A stretch of DNA of 64,000 nucleotides from Janthinobacterium sp. J1-1. Its GTDB lineage: Bacteria > Pseudomonadota > Gammaproteobacteria > Burkholderiales > Burkholderiaceae_D. Both the position numbers and the translations under genes were made by a program. Numbering within the stretch: the first letter of the stretch is position 1; each line of letters opens with the position of its first letter. Positions 43,037-57,409 of the stretch are shown here, one piece after another. A model generated the notes under the pieces. It worked only from the letters and a program-made list of their open reading frames with translations, ran no database searches and was not told where the DNA came from. The DNA lies in the NCBI RefSeq assembly GCF_030944405.1, contig NZ_CP132339.1, positions 3,348,001 through 3,412,000 on the forward strand, in the 5' to 3' direction.

Positions 43037-43105
43037 TCAAGCGCGTGCTAGTAGTAGTCGCGGTAGCGACAGCAGGGAAGGGGATGGAAGTTTGAAGGAG
43101 GACAT
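43037..43105 (-). CDS. leuL: leuA leader peptide (attenuation)
   Basis: A 22-codon ORF with seven leucine codons: CTT at position 6, CTG at 11 and 12, CTA at 14, and a tandem CTA-CTA-CTA at positions 17-19. CTA is rare in this high-GC genome, so ribosomes would stall there when leucyl-tRNA is scarce. The stop (TGA, 43037-43039) is followed by the hairpin at 42998-43011 and then by leuA. The arrangement matches classic amino-acid attenuation. The ribosome-binding site is weak and translation is inferred from the codon pattern. Confidence 0.72.
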   Translation of the reverse strand: MSSFKLPSPSLLSLPRLLLARA

Positions 43106-43295
43106 GCAGCCAATGTAATGGAATTTGGGTTTGGCTGTCAAGCAGATTTCTGGCGAGCGGGCAATTTGCGCGCGTCCGCTGGCGCGTCGGCAGAAAATAC
43201 TTTTAAGCATCGCTTCAGTGGGCGCGGCTCCGCTTGCGCTACAATCTGCGCTTCCCTTTGCTGTCACTGCCGCGCGCGGCTCCTACTCGTCCACT

Positions 43296-44207
43296 ATGCT
43301 CCCTAAACGCCTGACCCTGCTTGCCCTGGCCGCCTTTGTGCTGGCCGGCTGCGAAACTCCCGCCCCGAAAACCGTGCAAGTGCTGACGCCGCCCGAGCCG
43401 GTGGCTGTCACGCCGCGCAAGATCAAGATCGGGCTGGCGCTGGGCGGCGGCGCGGCGCGCGGCTTTGCCCATATCGGCGTGATCAAGGCGCTCGAATCGC
43501 AGGGCATCAATGCCGATATCGTCACCGGCACCAGCGCCGGCAGCGTGGTGGGCGCCTTGTATGCGGCGGGCAACTCCGGCTTTGCATTGCAAAAGATGGC
43601 GTTCGACATGGATGAGGCGGCGATCTCGGACTGGGCGCTGCCCCTGTTCGGCAAGTCGTCCGGCGTGCTCAAGGGCGAAGCGCTGCAAAGCTATGTGAAC
43701 AAGGCGGTGGGCGGCGTGCCGCTGGAAAAACTCAAGATTCCGTTTGGCGTGGTGGCCACCGACCTGAAAAACGGCCAGCCGATCCTGTTTCAGCGTGGCA
43801 ATACCGGCATGGCCGTGCGCGCCTCGTCGGCCGTGCCGGGCGTGTTCCAGCCGGTGGTGATCGCCGGCCATACCTACGTCGATGGCGGGCTGGTGGCGCC
43901 GGTGCCGGTGCGCTTTGCGCGCGACATGGGCGCCGACTTCATTATCGCCGTCAATATTTCCTCGCAAACCGATACCCAGAAAGCCATCAGCTCGATGGAA
44001 GTGATCATGCAGACCTTCGCCATCATGGGCCAGCGCATCAACCAGTTCGAACTGAAGGACGCCGACGTGGTGATCCAGCCCAGCCTGGGCACCATGAAAG
44101 GCAACGATTTCGCCAGCCGCAACCAGGCCATCCTGGCCGGCGAGCAGGCCACCTTTGCCGTGATGGCGCAGTTGAAGCAAAAGCTGAAGGCCAAACGCGA
44201 GCAATAA
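43296..44207 (+). CDS. Patatin-like phospholipase lipoprotein
   Basis: A 303-residue patatin-domain protein with a lipoprotein signal: LAGC places the lipidated cysteine at residue 19. The active site is complete: oxyanion GGGAARG near 50-56, nucleophile GTSAGS (S80) and the dyad aspartate in VDGG (D196). It resembles the RssA-type bacterial patatins and should hydrolyse acyl esters of membrane lipids in the periplasm. The ATG at 43296 is chosen because it opens the lipoprotein signal; longer readings add unrelated sequence. Confidence 0.88.
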   Translation: MLPKRLTLLALAAFVLAGCETPAPKTVQVLTPPEPVAVTPRKIKIGLALGGGAARGFAHIGVIKALESQGINADIVTGTSAGSVVGALYAAGNSGFALQKMAFDMDEAAISDWALPLFGKSSGVLKGEALQSYVNKAVGGVPLEKLKIPFGVVATDLKNGQPILFQRGNTGMAVRASSAVPGVFQPVVIAGHTYVDGGLVAPVPVRFARDMGADFIIAVNISSQTDTQKAISSMEVIMQTFAIMGQRINQFELKDADVVIQPSLGTMKGNDFASRNQAILAGEQATFAVMAQLKQKLKAKREQ

Positions 44208-44276
44208 GGGCTGCCGGTATTGCGGCCGTTTCAGCTACAATTTTGAACCACCGAATCACCATCACAAGGAAGCATC

Positions 44277-44684
44277 ATGCAATCGAAACCGGTACTGAGC
44301 CTGGAAGACATCAAGAAAATCGCCGCCGCCGCCGAAGCGGAAGCGGTCAAGAACAACTGGGCGGTGGCGATCGCCATCGTCGATGACGGCGGCCATCTGG
44401 TGTGGATGCAACGCATGGACGGCGTGGCGCCGATCTCGTCGCATATCGCGCCCTCGAAAGCCAAGACGGCCGCGCTGGGTCGCCGCGAGTCGCGCATCTA
44501 TGAAGAGATGATCAATGGCGGCCGCGTATCGTTCCTGAGCGCGCCGGAAATCGACGGCCTGCTCGAAGGCGGCGTGCCCATCATTTACGACGGCCACTAT
44601 GTGGGCGCCGTTGGCGTGTCGGGCGTGCGCTCGAACGAAGATGCGCAGATTGCAAAAGCCGGTATCGCTGCCCTGACGGCCTAA
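44277..44684 (+). CDS. GlcG/HbpS-like (DUF336) protein
   Basis: A 135-residue single-domain protein of the GlcG/HbpS family (DUF336): LSLEDIKKIAAAAEAEA, then VAIAIVDDGGHLVWMQRMDG, then the C-terminal YVGAVGVSGVRSNEDAQIAKAG (quoted in part). Family members bind haem or degradation products, or serve as small metabolic enzymes; the role here is unknown. Its TAA stop codon (44682-44684) is the left target-site copy of the inserted 158-bp element, so the stop was preserved by the insertion. Confidence 0.85.
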   Translation: MQSKPVLSLEDIKKIAAAAEAEAVKNNWAVAIAIVDDGGHLVWMQRMDGVAPISSHIAPSKAKTAALGRRESRIYEEMINGGRVSFLSAPEIDGLLEGGVPIIYDGHYVGAVGVSGVRSNEDAQIAKAGIAALTA

Positions 44685-44842
44685 GAGCCTATCCCAGTAG
44701 ATGAATACGCCCCCTGCTGGCGCCCCTCAGAAGCGGGGACTGCGTTGCTCGTCGTTGCATGGCTCGCCATGCGGCCTCCTCGCGCCTTGTCCGCGCTCCT
44801 GATGAGCTGCAAGCAGAAGACGCTCACTACTGGGATAGGCTC
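44685..44842. mobile_element. 158-bp MITE-like element with 16-bp terminal inverted repeats
   Basis: GAGCCTATCCCAGTAG (44685-44700) and CTACTGGGATAGGCTC (44827-44842) are perfect inverted repeats. TAA flanks both ends (44682-44684, 44843-44845), fitting a 3-bp TNA target duplication as made by some IS5-family transposases. The interior has no long ORF but contains a GCATGGC-TC-GCCATGC palindrome. The insertion is exactly within the stop codon of the preceding gene and separates it from its terminator at 44868-44899. Confidence 0.72.
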
Positions 44843-44867
44843 TAAGTAGTAGCCGATATTGCCTGAG

Positions 44868-44899
44868 AAGCCGCTCCGCGCATGCCGGGCGGCTTTTTT
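44868..44899 (+). terminator. Rho-independent terminator downstream of the GlcG-like gene
   Basis: AAGCCGC (44868-44874) and GCGGCTT (44889-44895) form a 7-bp stem followed by TTTTTT. It now lies about 185 bp beyond the stop codon because of the intervening inserted element. Confidence 0.75.
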
Positions 44900-44961
44900 C
44901 GTGGTGGGGCGGATTTATGCTGCCGCGCAAAAAAATGCCGCAGATTTCTGAATTTTCGTCC

Positions 44962-44990
44962 TTGTGGAAAAGCTGCCTTTTGGTTATAAT
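44962..44990 (+). promoter_or_regulatory. Sigma-70 promoter of carAB
   Basis: TTGTGG (44962-44967) and TATAAT (44985-44990) are separated by exactly 17 bp. The -10 is a perfect consensus. A leader of about 145 nt follows before carA; it has no obvious ORF or leucine/arginine-type leader peptide. Confidence 0.75.
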
Positions 44991-45141
44991 TCAAAGGTTT
45001 AGCCAATCACACACATACCGTAGCGACTACCCATCCCATCATTCAAAATGACCGTTGACACACCCTGAGCGCACGCGACTCGGGTAGAGAGACGGTCGGT
45101 CTGACGTGGCGCAGCTACGGTAACTTTATCAGGAGTTGCCC

Positions 45142-46312
45142 TTGCCGCCATTTTTTTCTGGCCCTGCCGTTCCAGCCATATTAGCGCTTGCTGATGGAAC
45201 GATCTTCAAAGGTTTTTCGATCGGCGCCGCCGGTCATACCACGGGCGAGGTTGTTTTCAATACCTCGATGACCGGGTATCAGGAAATCCTCACCGACCCC
45301 AGCTATAGCCGCCAGATGGTCACCCTGACCTATCCGCATATCGGCAATACCGGTGTCAATCCGGAAGACGTCGAATCTTCCAAGGTTCATGCTTCCGGCC
45401 TCATCATTCGTGACCTGCCTTTGCTGGCATCCAATTTCCGTTCCACCCTTTCCCTGTCCGACTACCTGAAAGCTGAAAATATCGTCGCCATCGCCGGCAT
45501 CGATACCCGCAAGCTCACGCGCATCCTGCGTGAAAAAGGTGCGCAGGGCGGCGCCATCCTGGTCGGCACGCAAGGCAACGAACCATCCTCCGCGCAAGCG
45601 CTGGACCTGGCCCGTTCCTTCCCCGGCCTGTCCGGCATGGACCTGGCCAAGGTCGTCTCGACCAAGACCGCCTATGAATACCGCGAAACGGAATGGACGC
45701 TGGGCGAGGGCTACGGCCAGCTGGCGGACGCCGACGTGAAATTCCACGTGGTCGCCTTCGACTACGGCGTCAAGCGCAATATCCTGCGCATGCTGACGGC
45801 GCGCGGCTGCAAGGTCACCGTGCTGCCGGCGCAGGCGACGGCCGAAGAGGCCCTGGCCCTGAATCCGGACGGCATCTTTTTGTCGAACGGTCCCGGCGAC
45901 CCGGAGCCATGCGACTACGCCATCGCCGCCACCAGGGCACTGATCGAGAAGGGTATCCCGACCTTCGGCATCTGCCTCGGCCACCAGATCATGGCGATCG
46001 CTTCCGGCGCGAAAACGCTGAAGATGAAGTTCGGCCACCACGGCGCCAACCACCCGGTGCAAGACCTGGAAACGAAACAGGTCCTGATCACCTCGCAGAA
46101 CCACGGTTTCGCCGTTGATGCAGCCACCTTGCCTGCCAATTGCCGCGTTACCCATGAATCGCTGTTCGACGGCTCCCTGCAGGGCTTTGCCCGCACGGAC
46201 AAGCCGGCCTTCTGCTTCCAGGGTCACCCTGAAGCGTCGCCGGGCCCGATGGATGTTGCTTACCTGTTTGACCGCTTCATCAAGCTGATGGACGCGGAGG
46301 AGAAAAAGAAAA

Positions 46313-46320
<8 letters not shown>
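45142..46320 (+). CDS. carA: Carbamoyl-phosphate synthase small (glutaminase) subunit
   Basis: A 392-residue CarA. The N-terminal domain carries [17 protein letters not shown] (about 37-53), and the C-terminal class I glutaminase has the catalytic cysteine at 278 in GICLGHQ. It supplies ammonia from glutamine to CarB for pyrimidine and arginine synthesis. No ATG fits the start: an AGGAG at 45131-45135 with a 6-nt spacer selects TTG at 45142 (another in-frame TTG at 45136 would abut the RBS). It overlaps carB by 8 bp. Confidence 0.95.
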
Positions 46321-49549
<3,229 letters not shown>

Positions 49550-49563
49550 GCCAGCGTGTTATT

Positions 49564-49594
49564 TGCAGTGGCCGCCGTTAGGCGGTACACTGCA
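49564..49594 (+). terminator. Stem-loop after carB
   Basis: TGCAGTG (49564-49570) pairs with CACTGCA (49588-49594), with an inner CCGCC/GGCGG stem and GTTA loop. No T-run follows directly, so it may be a processing or Rho-assisted site. Confidence 0.5.
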
Positions 49595-49603
49595 TGCTTA
49601 TCA

Positions 49604-49647
49604 ACCACAGAGTTCCGTGCAGAGTAGCGCGCGGCCTCTGTGGTTTT
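49604..49647 (+). terminator. Second stem-loop with T-run before greA
   Basis: ACCACAGAG (49604-49612) and CTCTGTGGT (49636-49644) form a 9-bp stem with a long (23-nt) loop, followed by TTT. It is the better intrinsic terminator candidate for carAB. Confidence 0.55.
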
Positions 49648-49706
49648 CACTTGGTGACGTCGTTTGCACGACCTGACACTGATAACTAGCAGATAGTAGA
49701 GATAAC

Positions 49707-50183
49707 ATGACCTCAGTCCCATTGACCAAATTCGGCGCAGAACTCCTGAAAGAAGAGCTGCATCATTTGAAGACCAAGGAACGCCGTATCGTCATCGATG
49801 CGATCGCCGAAGCGCGCTCGCACGGCGACCTGTCGGAAAACGCCGAGTACGACGCCGCCAAGGAGCGCCAGGCTTTCGTCGAAGGCCGTATCGCCGAACT
49901 CGAAGGCAAGCTGGGCGCCGCGCAAATCATCGATCCGACCACCCTCGACGCGGAAGGCCGCGTGGTGTTCGCGTCGACCGTGAACCTGGAAGACCTGGAG
50001 TCGGGCCAGAAAGTGACCTACCAGATCGTCGGCCTCGATGAAGCCGACCTGAAGCTGAACAAGGTTTCCGTCACGTCGCCGATCGCCCGCGCGCTGATCG
50101 GCAAGTATGCCGGCGACGTGGTCGAAGTGCAGGCGCCGTCCGGCCCGCGCGAATACGAAATCCTGGAAGTACTGTACATCTGA
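49707..50183 (+). CDS. greA: Transcript cleavage factor GreA
   Basis: A 158-residue GreA: N-terminal coiled coil (about 1-75) with the conserved tip acidic residues in [16 protein letters not shown], and C-terminal FKBP-like domain. It rescues backtracked RNA polymerase by stimulating transcript cleavage. Length is exact for the family. Its stop overlaps the next ATG (TGATG), so the DUF4149 gene is translationally coupled. Confidence 0.96.
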   Translation: MTSVPLTKFGAELLKEELHHLKTKERRIVIDAIAEARSHGDLSENAEYDAAKERQAFVEGRIAELEGKLGAAQIIDPTTLDAEGRVVFASTVNLEDLESGQKVTYQIVGLDEADLKLNKVSVTSPIARALIGKYAGDVVEVQAPSGPREYEILEVLYI

Positions 50184-50626
50184 TGCTCACGCGCATCCGC
50201 ATCCTGGTTGCCACCCTGTGGGCCGGCAGCCTGTGGACCATCGGCTTTGTCGTCGCGCCCACCTTGTTTGGCACCCTGAGCGACCGTGTATTGGCTGGCA
50301 ATATTGCCGGCAGCATGTTCCGTGCCGAGGCCTGGCTGTCGGTCGCCTGCGCGGTGATCCTGCTGGCCCTGCTGCAATGGGCGCCCGGCGCGCTGGAACC
50401 CAAGCGCCGCCGCCTGCTGGGCGCGCTGGTGCTGTCGATGCTGGTGTGCGCGCTGGTCAGCCATTTCGGCATCACGCCGCTGATGGCCGAACTGAAGGCG
50501 CAGGCGCCGTCGGGCATCATGGACGACGCCATGCGCAGCCGTTTCGGCATGCTGCATGGCGTATCGACGCTGGTGTTTGCGGTGCAGAGCCTGCTGGCGA
50601 GTGTGCTGATCTGGAAACAACACTGA
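50183..50626 (+). CDS. DUF4149 membrane protein
   Basis: A 147-residue protein with four predicted transmembrane helices (about 5-25, 50-70, 82-102 and 120-142) and short loops; it belongs to the DUF4149 family common in betaproteobacteria next to greA. Function unknown. It overlaps the greA stop by one base. A bidirectional terminator follows. Confidence 0.82.
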   Translation: MLTRIRILVATLWAGSLWTIGFVVAPTLFGTLSDRVLAGNIAGSMFRAEAWLSVACAVILLALLQWAPGALEPKRRRLLGALVLSMLVCALVSHFGITPLMAELKAQAPSGIMDDAMRSRFGMLHGVSTLVFAVQSLLASVLIWKQH

Positions 50627-50645
50627 CCATGCTGTGATGGCAATA

Positions 50646-50683
50646 AAAAAGCGGAGCAGGGAAAATCCCATGCTCCGCTTTCT
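50646..50683. terminator. Bidirectional intrinsic terminator
   Basis: AAAGCGGAGCA (50648-50658) and TGCTCCGCTTT (50671-50681) form an 11-bp stem with A- and T-rich flanks, so it can serve both the DUF4149 gene (plus) and yhbY (minus), which converge here. Confidence 0.85.
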
Positions 50684-50716
50684 GTTTCAACCGCCTGGCG
50701 GCGGTTGAGGTCGGGC

Positions 50717-51187
50717 TTACTTGCTGCCCAGTGCGCTTTTCTTGGCGCTCTTCTGGCGCGGCTTGGCACGCTTGATCGAACCGCCTTCGGTGACGCGCTC
50801 ATTGCCCTTGATCATGACTTTCGTCACGCTCGGGCGCTTGGTGCCGCTGGCGCTGGCTTTGACGATGGTCACTTCGCGCATGCCCTTGCCGGAACTGATC
50901 TTCTCCTTCACCACTTCTTTTTTCGGACGGTAGATTACCAGCAGTTTGCCTATGTGTTGTACCGGGGCGGCGCCGAGATTGCCGCAAATCGTCTCGTACA
51001 TTCCGACGCGGGCTTCGCGGTCGTCGCCGAACACGCGCACTTTAATCAGGCCGTGCGAATCGAGGCCCAGGTCAATCTCTTTGAGGACAGCAGGTGTCAA
51101 GCCCGCTTCGCCGATAATGACGATAGGCTTCAGCGCGTGTGCTTCGGCGCGCAGTGCGCTGCGCTCAACGGGTGTAAGTTTTAGCAT
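50717..51187 (-). CDS. yhbY: YhbY/CRM-domain RNA-binding protein
   Basis: A 156-residue protein. The first 97 residues are a CRS1/YhbY RNA-binding domain (LTPVERSALRAEAHALKPIV, with the GxxG loop AGLTPAVLKEID following); YhbY binds pre-50S ribosomal particles. A basic C-terminal extension (about 98-156), rich in lysine and serine, is longer than in E. coli (97 residues). It is divergent from rlmE with only 42 bp between them. Confidence 0.92.
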   Translation of the reverse strand: MLKLTPVERSALRAEAHALKPIVIIGEAGLTPAVLKEIDLGLDSHGLIKVRVFGDDREARVGMYETICGNLGAAPVQHIGKLLVIYRPKKEVVKEKISSGKGMREVTIVKASASGTKRPSVTKVMIKGNERVTEGGSIKRAKPRQKSAKKSALGSK

Positions 51188-51229
51188 AATAATTTTTAGT
51201 AATTCCCTTAAAAGCAGTATTCTACGCGA

Positions 51230-51913
51230 ATGGCAAAGAAGAAATTAAACAAAAACTGGTTGCACGACCACATTAATGACCCTTATGTGAAGTTGGCGCA
51301 AAAAGAGGGCTACCGTGCCCGGGCCGCATACAAGCTCAAGGAAATCGATGAAGACGAGAAACTGATCAAGCCTGGCCAGGTGATTGTCGACCTCGGTTGT
51401 ACCCCTGGCAGCTGGGCGCAATACACGCGCCGCAAGCTGGCCGGCAAGGATGGCGGCGGCGTCAATGGTACCCTGATCGGCCTCGACATGCTGGAGATGG
51501 AGCCGATCGCCGACTTCCATTTCATCCAGGGCGACTTCCGCGAAGCGCGCGTGCTGCGCCAGCTGGAGGTGGTGTTGCAAGGACGCAAAGTGGACCTGGT
51601 GCTGTCGGACATGGCGCCGAATCTGTCGGGCATCGCCACGGCGGACGCCGCGCGCATGGAACATCTGGTCGACCTGGCCATCGAATTTTCTCAGCTGCAT
51701 TTGAAACCTTCCGGCGTGTTGCTGGTCAAGTGCTTCAAGGACATGGGTTTCAGCCAGATCGTGGAAAAATTCCGTGCTGAATTCAAGGTCGTGGTGCAAA
51801 AGAAACCAAAGGCCAGTCGCGACAAGTCGTCGGAAATCTTCCTGATGGGCCGGGGTATCAAGAATCCCCTGAAAAATGCCGTTGAAGAAGACGATTCCGC
51901 TCTTGATATTTAA
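51230..51913 (+). CDS. rlmE: 23S rRNA 2'-O-ribose U2552 methyltransferase
   Basis: A 227-residue FtsJ/RrmJ-type methyltransferase. The SAM-binding motif [13 protein letters not shown] and the catalytic K-D-K-E tetrad segments ([39 protein letters not shown]) are present. It methylates U2552 of 23S rRNA during 50S assembly. It lies 200 bp upstream of ftsH, the usual bacterial order. Confidence 0.95.
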   Translation: MAKKKLNKNWLHDHINDPYVKLAQKEGYRARAAYKLKEIDEDEKLIKPGQVIVDLGCTPGSWAQYTRRKLAGKDGGGVNGTLIGLDMLEMEPIADFHFIQGDFREARVLRQLEVVLQGRKVDLVLSDMAPNLSGIATADAARMEHLVDLAIEFSQLHLKPSGVLLVKCFKDMGFSQIVEKFRAEFKVVVQKKPKASRDKSSEIFLMGRGIKNPLKNAVEEDDSALDI

Positions 51914-52113
51914 GTCGGAATCCGCACATGGGAACGAGAAGTGCGGCAGTGGTGGTGGCCTATGGGCCTAAATTGTTTATACTGCACTTCTTGACGTGGG
52001 CGCTGGTATTTGGCGCACACGGATAGTCAGGCTTTGGCACGGCCTGCTTATTGCGAGTAAAATCGTGTTTCTAGCTATAGCAAAAAGATGCGCACTGCAT
52101 CCAAGGAGTCTTC

Positions 52114-53994
<1,881 letters not shown>

Positions 53995-54028
53995 TTGTGA
54001 CAGCCTGTTAAAAGGCGGCAATGGCAGG

Positions 54029-54058
54029 AAAGGGTAAGGAGCAATCCTTGCCCTTTTT
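54029..54058 (+). terminator. Rho-independent terminator of ftsH
   Basis: AAAGGGTAAGGA (54029-54040) and TCCTTGCCCTTT (54045-54056) form a 12-bp stem with a GCAA loop and one G-U pair, followed by more T. Confidence 0.82.
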
Positions 54059-54094
54059 CGTTACAACTCCACATCCTCCACCCTTCAAAGTTAC

Positions 54095-54940
54095 ATGCGA
54101 CAGTATTTACAATTTGGCCGCTGCGGCTTCCAGCTGCAGGAGCAGGCGCCGGGCGGCAACGCGCTGGTGATGGGCATCCTGAACATCACGCCCGATTCTT
54201 TTTCCGACGCCGGCAAGTTCCAGCACCTGGAGTTTGCCCTGTCGCGCGCCGAGCAGATGATACTGGATGGTGCCGACATCCTCGATATCGGCGGCGAATC
54301 GAGCCGTCCCGGCGCGCCACCGGTGTCGCTGGCCGACGAATTGCAGCGCGTGATGCCGGTGCTGTATGCGCTGCGCGACTGCGGCAAGCCCTTGTCGGTC
54401 GACACCTGGAAGCCGGAAGTGATGCGCGAAGCGATCCTGGCCGGCGCCGACATGATCAACGATATCAATGGCTTCCGCGCGCCGGGCGCCATCGAGGCCG
54501 TGAAGGACAGCGACTGCGCGCTGTGCATCATGCACATGCAAAGCGTGCCCGAAACCATGCAGGACCGGCCCCAGTACGACGACGTGGTGCGCGAAGTCAT
54601 CGAGTTCCTGCGCCAGCGGGTCGACACCATGCTGGCTGCCGGCATCGACCGCGAGCGCCTGTGCATCGACCCTGGCTTTGGTTTTGGCAAGACGGTCGAG
54701 CAGAATTACGCGCTGCTGCGGGCAACCAGGCAGTTGCGAAGCGAACTGGGCTTGCCGGTACTGGCGGGCCTGTCGCGCAAATCGATGATCGGGGCCGTCA
54801 CCGGCCGTCCGGTCGAACAGCGGCTGGCGGGCAGCATTGCCGGCGCCATAGCCGCAGTCGCACATGGCGCGCAAATCGTGCGCGTACATGATGTGGCAGA
54901 AACCGTCGATGCGCTGAAGATCTGGCGCATGGCACATTGA
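54095..54940 (+). CDS. folP: Dihydropteroate synthase
   Basis: A 281-residue DHPS TIM barrel. The pterin- and substrate-binding motifs are intact: [13 protein letters not shown] near 26-38, [11 protein letters not shown] near 62-72, MINDINGF and the C-terminal AQIVRVHDV. It condenses 4-aminobenzoate with a dihydropterin pyrophosphate in folate synthesis and is the sulfonamide target. It lies between ftsH and glmM, the canonical order. Confidence 0.95.
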   Translation: MRQYLQFGRCGFQLQEQAPGGNALVMGILNITPDSFSDAGKFQHLEFALSRAEQMILDGADILDIGGESSRPGAPPVSLADELQRVMPVLYALRDCGKPLSVDTWKPEVMREAILAGADMINDINGFRAPGAIEAVKDSDCALCIMHMQSVPETMQDRPQYDDVVREVIEFLRQRVDTMLAAGIDRERLCIDPGFGFGKTVEQNYALLRATRQLRSELGLPVLAGLSRKSMIGAVTGRPVEQRLAGSIAGAIAAVAHGAQIVRVHDVAETVDALKIWRMAH

Positions 54941-54977
54941 TCTTGTAAAATTTGCTATAAACATAAAAGAGAAGAAT

Positions 54978-56315
<1,338 letters not shown>

Positions 56316-56371
56316 TTGCTCGCGCCAGAGGGGAGATCGATAGTTATTTCCATCTATTTCGCCTCTGGCAA

Positions 56372-56400
56372 TTGACGAAATTGTTGCCAGGCTTTATTAT
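56372..56400 (+). promoter_or_regulatory. Strong promoter of tRNA-Pro
   Basis: TTGACG (56372-56377) and TATTAT (56395-56400) are separated by exactly 17 bp; the tRNA begins at 56409, directly after the predicted start. Confidence 0.8.
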
Positions 56401-56408
56401 CTTGTCTT

Positions 56409-56485
56409 CGGAGTGTGGCGCAGCCCGGTAGCGCACCTGGTTTGGGACCAGGGGGTCCAAGGTTCGAATCCTTGTACTCCGACCA
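56409..56485 (+). tRNA. tRNA-Pro (anticodon TGG)
   Basis: A 77-nt cloverleaf with 7-bp acceptor stem (CGGAGTG with TACTCCG, one G-U pair), anticodon loop TTTGGGA at 56441-56447 (TGG at 56443-56445), T-loop TTCGAAT and encoded CCA end. Confidence 0.97.
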
Positions 56486-56492
56486 AAGTCAT

Positions 56493-56526
56493 AAAACGGG
56501 CTGTCAGAAATGACAGCCCGTTTTTC
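56493..56526 (+). terminator. Terminator of tRNA-Pro
   Basis: AAAACGGGCTGTCA (56493-56506) and TGACAGCCCGTTTT (56511-56524) form a perfect 14-bp stem with a GAAA tetraloop and T-run. Confidence 0.9.
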
Positions 56527-56581
56527 ATTGCAGGCAGGGATAGGCAATCCTGCCTTTGCATCAGTTAAAATACTGCACCTC

Positions 56582-56657
56582 TCCGCCCATCGTTCAACGG
56601 ATAGGACAACGGTCTTCTAAACCGTGAATGGGGGTTCGATTCCCTCTGGGCGGACCA
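56582..56657 (+). tRNA. tRNA-Arg (anticodon TCT)
   Basis: A 76-nt cloverleaf: acceptor TCCGCCC with GGGCGGA, anticodon loop CTTCTAA at 56614-56620 (TCT at 56616-56618), T-loop TTCGATT and encoded CCA. A possible -10 (TAAAAT, 56566-56571) lies just upstream; a clear -35 is not visible. Confidence 0.96.
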
Positions 56658-56707
56658 GCGATCGCTGGCCCTCGATGCGCTCGCGCATCCGCATAGATTC
56701 TCAGCCT

Positions 56708-57286
56708 CTACTCTTCTTCTTTCTTGTTCCCCGCGCCAAACAGGCGATCCTTGGCATTCAACAGCTTTTGTACCTTGGCGCCCATCTTCATCAGCTGCGC
56801 CATCGATTCGGGCGACAGCCGCTGCAGGTCGTCGAACCAGGTATTGGCCAGGTCGACCAGCTCATACATTTCGCGCATGCGCTCCTGCGCATACTTGTCG
56901 CCCGGCTCATTGGCCGGCGCCATCAGCGATTCGCGCAGCACCGTCAGGGTGGGCGCCACTTCGCGGCGGCGCCGTTCGGCCGCCACCACCCGGAAAATCT
57001 GCCACACGTCGCCCAGCGACGAGAAATACTCGCGCCGGTCGCCGGGAATGCGCGTCAGCCGTATCAGGCCCCAGCCCTGCAATTCCTTCAGGCCGATGCT
57101 GACGTTCGAGCGCGAAAAACTCAGGTGCTCGGCGATTTCATCGGCATGCAGCGGCTGCTCCGACACGAACAGCAGGGCATACACCTGGCCCACCGTGCGG
57201 TTGAAGCCCCAGCGGCTGCCCATCTCGCCGAAATGGCTGACGAAGGTCAGGATCAGCGGCGTCATTTCAATATTGTGAGTTTTCAT
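56708..57286 (-). CDS. GbsR/MarR-family transcriptional regulator
   Basis: A 192-residue regulator with a winged HTH (about residues 22-85: LHADEIAEHLSFSRSNVSIGLKELQGWGLI, quoted in part) and a C-terminal helical extension (to 192) with an acidic-basic tail. It resembles the GbsR branch. It is divergent from cydDCABX across a 123-bp gap that holds a promoter and a palindrome, so it probably regulates the cytochrome bd operon. Start at 57286 or 57307; neither has a strong ribosome-binding site. Confidence 0.85.
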   Translation of the reverse strand: MKTHNIEMTPLILTFVSHFGEMGSRWGFNRTVGQVYALLFVSEQPLHADEIAEHLSFSRSNVSIGLKELQGWGLIRLTRIPGDRREYFSSLGDVWQIFRVVAAERRRREVAPTLTVLRESLMAPANEPGDKYAQERMREMYELVDLANTWFDDLQRLSPESMAQLMKMGAKVQKLLNAKDRLFGAGNKKEEE

Positions 57287-57326
57287 AATTATCTGGAAGT
57301 TTTGCACTCGATTGATGGCAGGTCAA

Positions 57327-57355
57327 TTGATATCTGTCACGTTTCGCAGTATTAT
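57327..57355 (+). promoter_or_regulatory. Sigma-70 promoter of cydDCABX
   Basis: TTGATA (57327-57332) and TATTAT (57350-57355) are separated by exactly 17 bp, 54 bp before the cydD ATG. Confidence 0.7.
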
Positions 57356-57368
57356 ACAAAAAATCGAA

Positions 57369-57388
57369 TTTACAGAAATCTCTGAAAA
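57369..57388. promoter_or_regulatory. Inverted repeat just downstream of the cyd promoter
   Basis: TTTACAGA-AATC-TCTGAAAA has arms matching at 7 of 8 positions and lies just after the predicted transcription start, a place typical for a repressor site. The adjacent GbsR/MarR protein is the candidate. Confidence 0.5.
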
Positions 57389-57409
57389 CTCAAGAAATAC
57401 GAATAAAAC

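Noticed and set aside
44846..45141. Leader peptide or pyrimidine attenuator before carA
   Set aside because: I looked for short ORFs and T-run hairpins between the promoter and carA and saw none beyond the terminator of the preceding gene.
56324..56369. Terminator after glmM
   Set aside because: GCCAGAGG and CCTCTGGC can pair across 30 nt, but there is no T-run and the stem overlaps the region just before the tRNA promoter.
57315..57332. FNR/Anr-like site (TTGAT ... GTCAA) in the cyd promoter region
   Set aside because: The half-sites are separated by 5 bp, not the 4 bp of the FNR consensus, and the right half deviates. I do not claim an FNR site.
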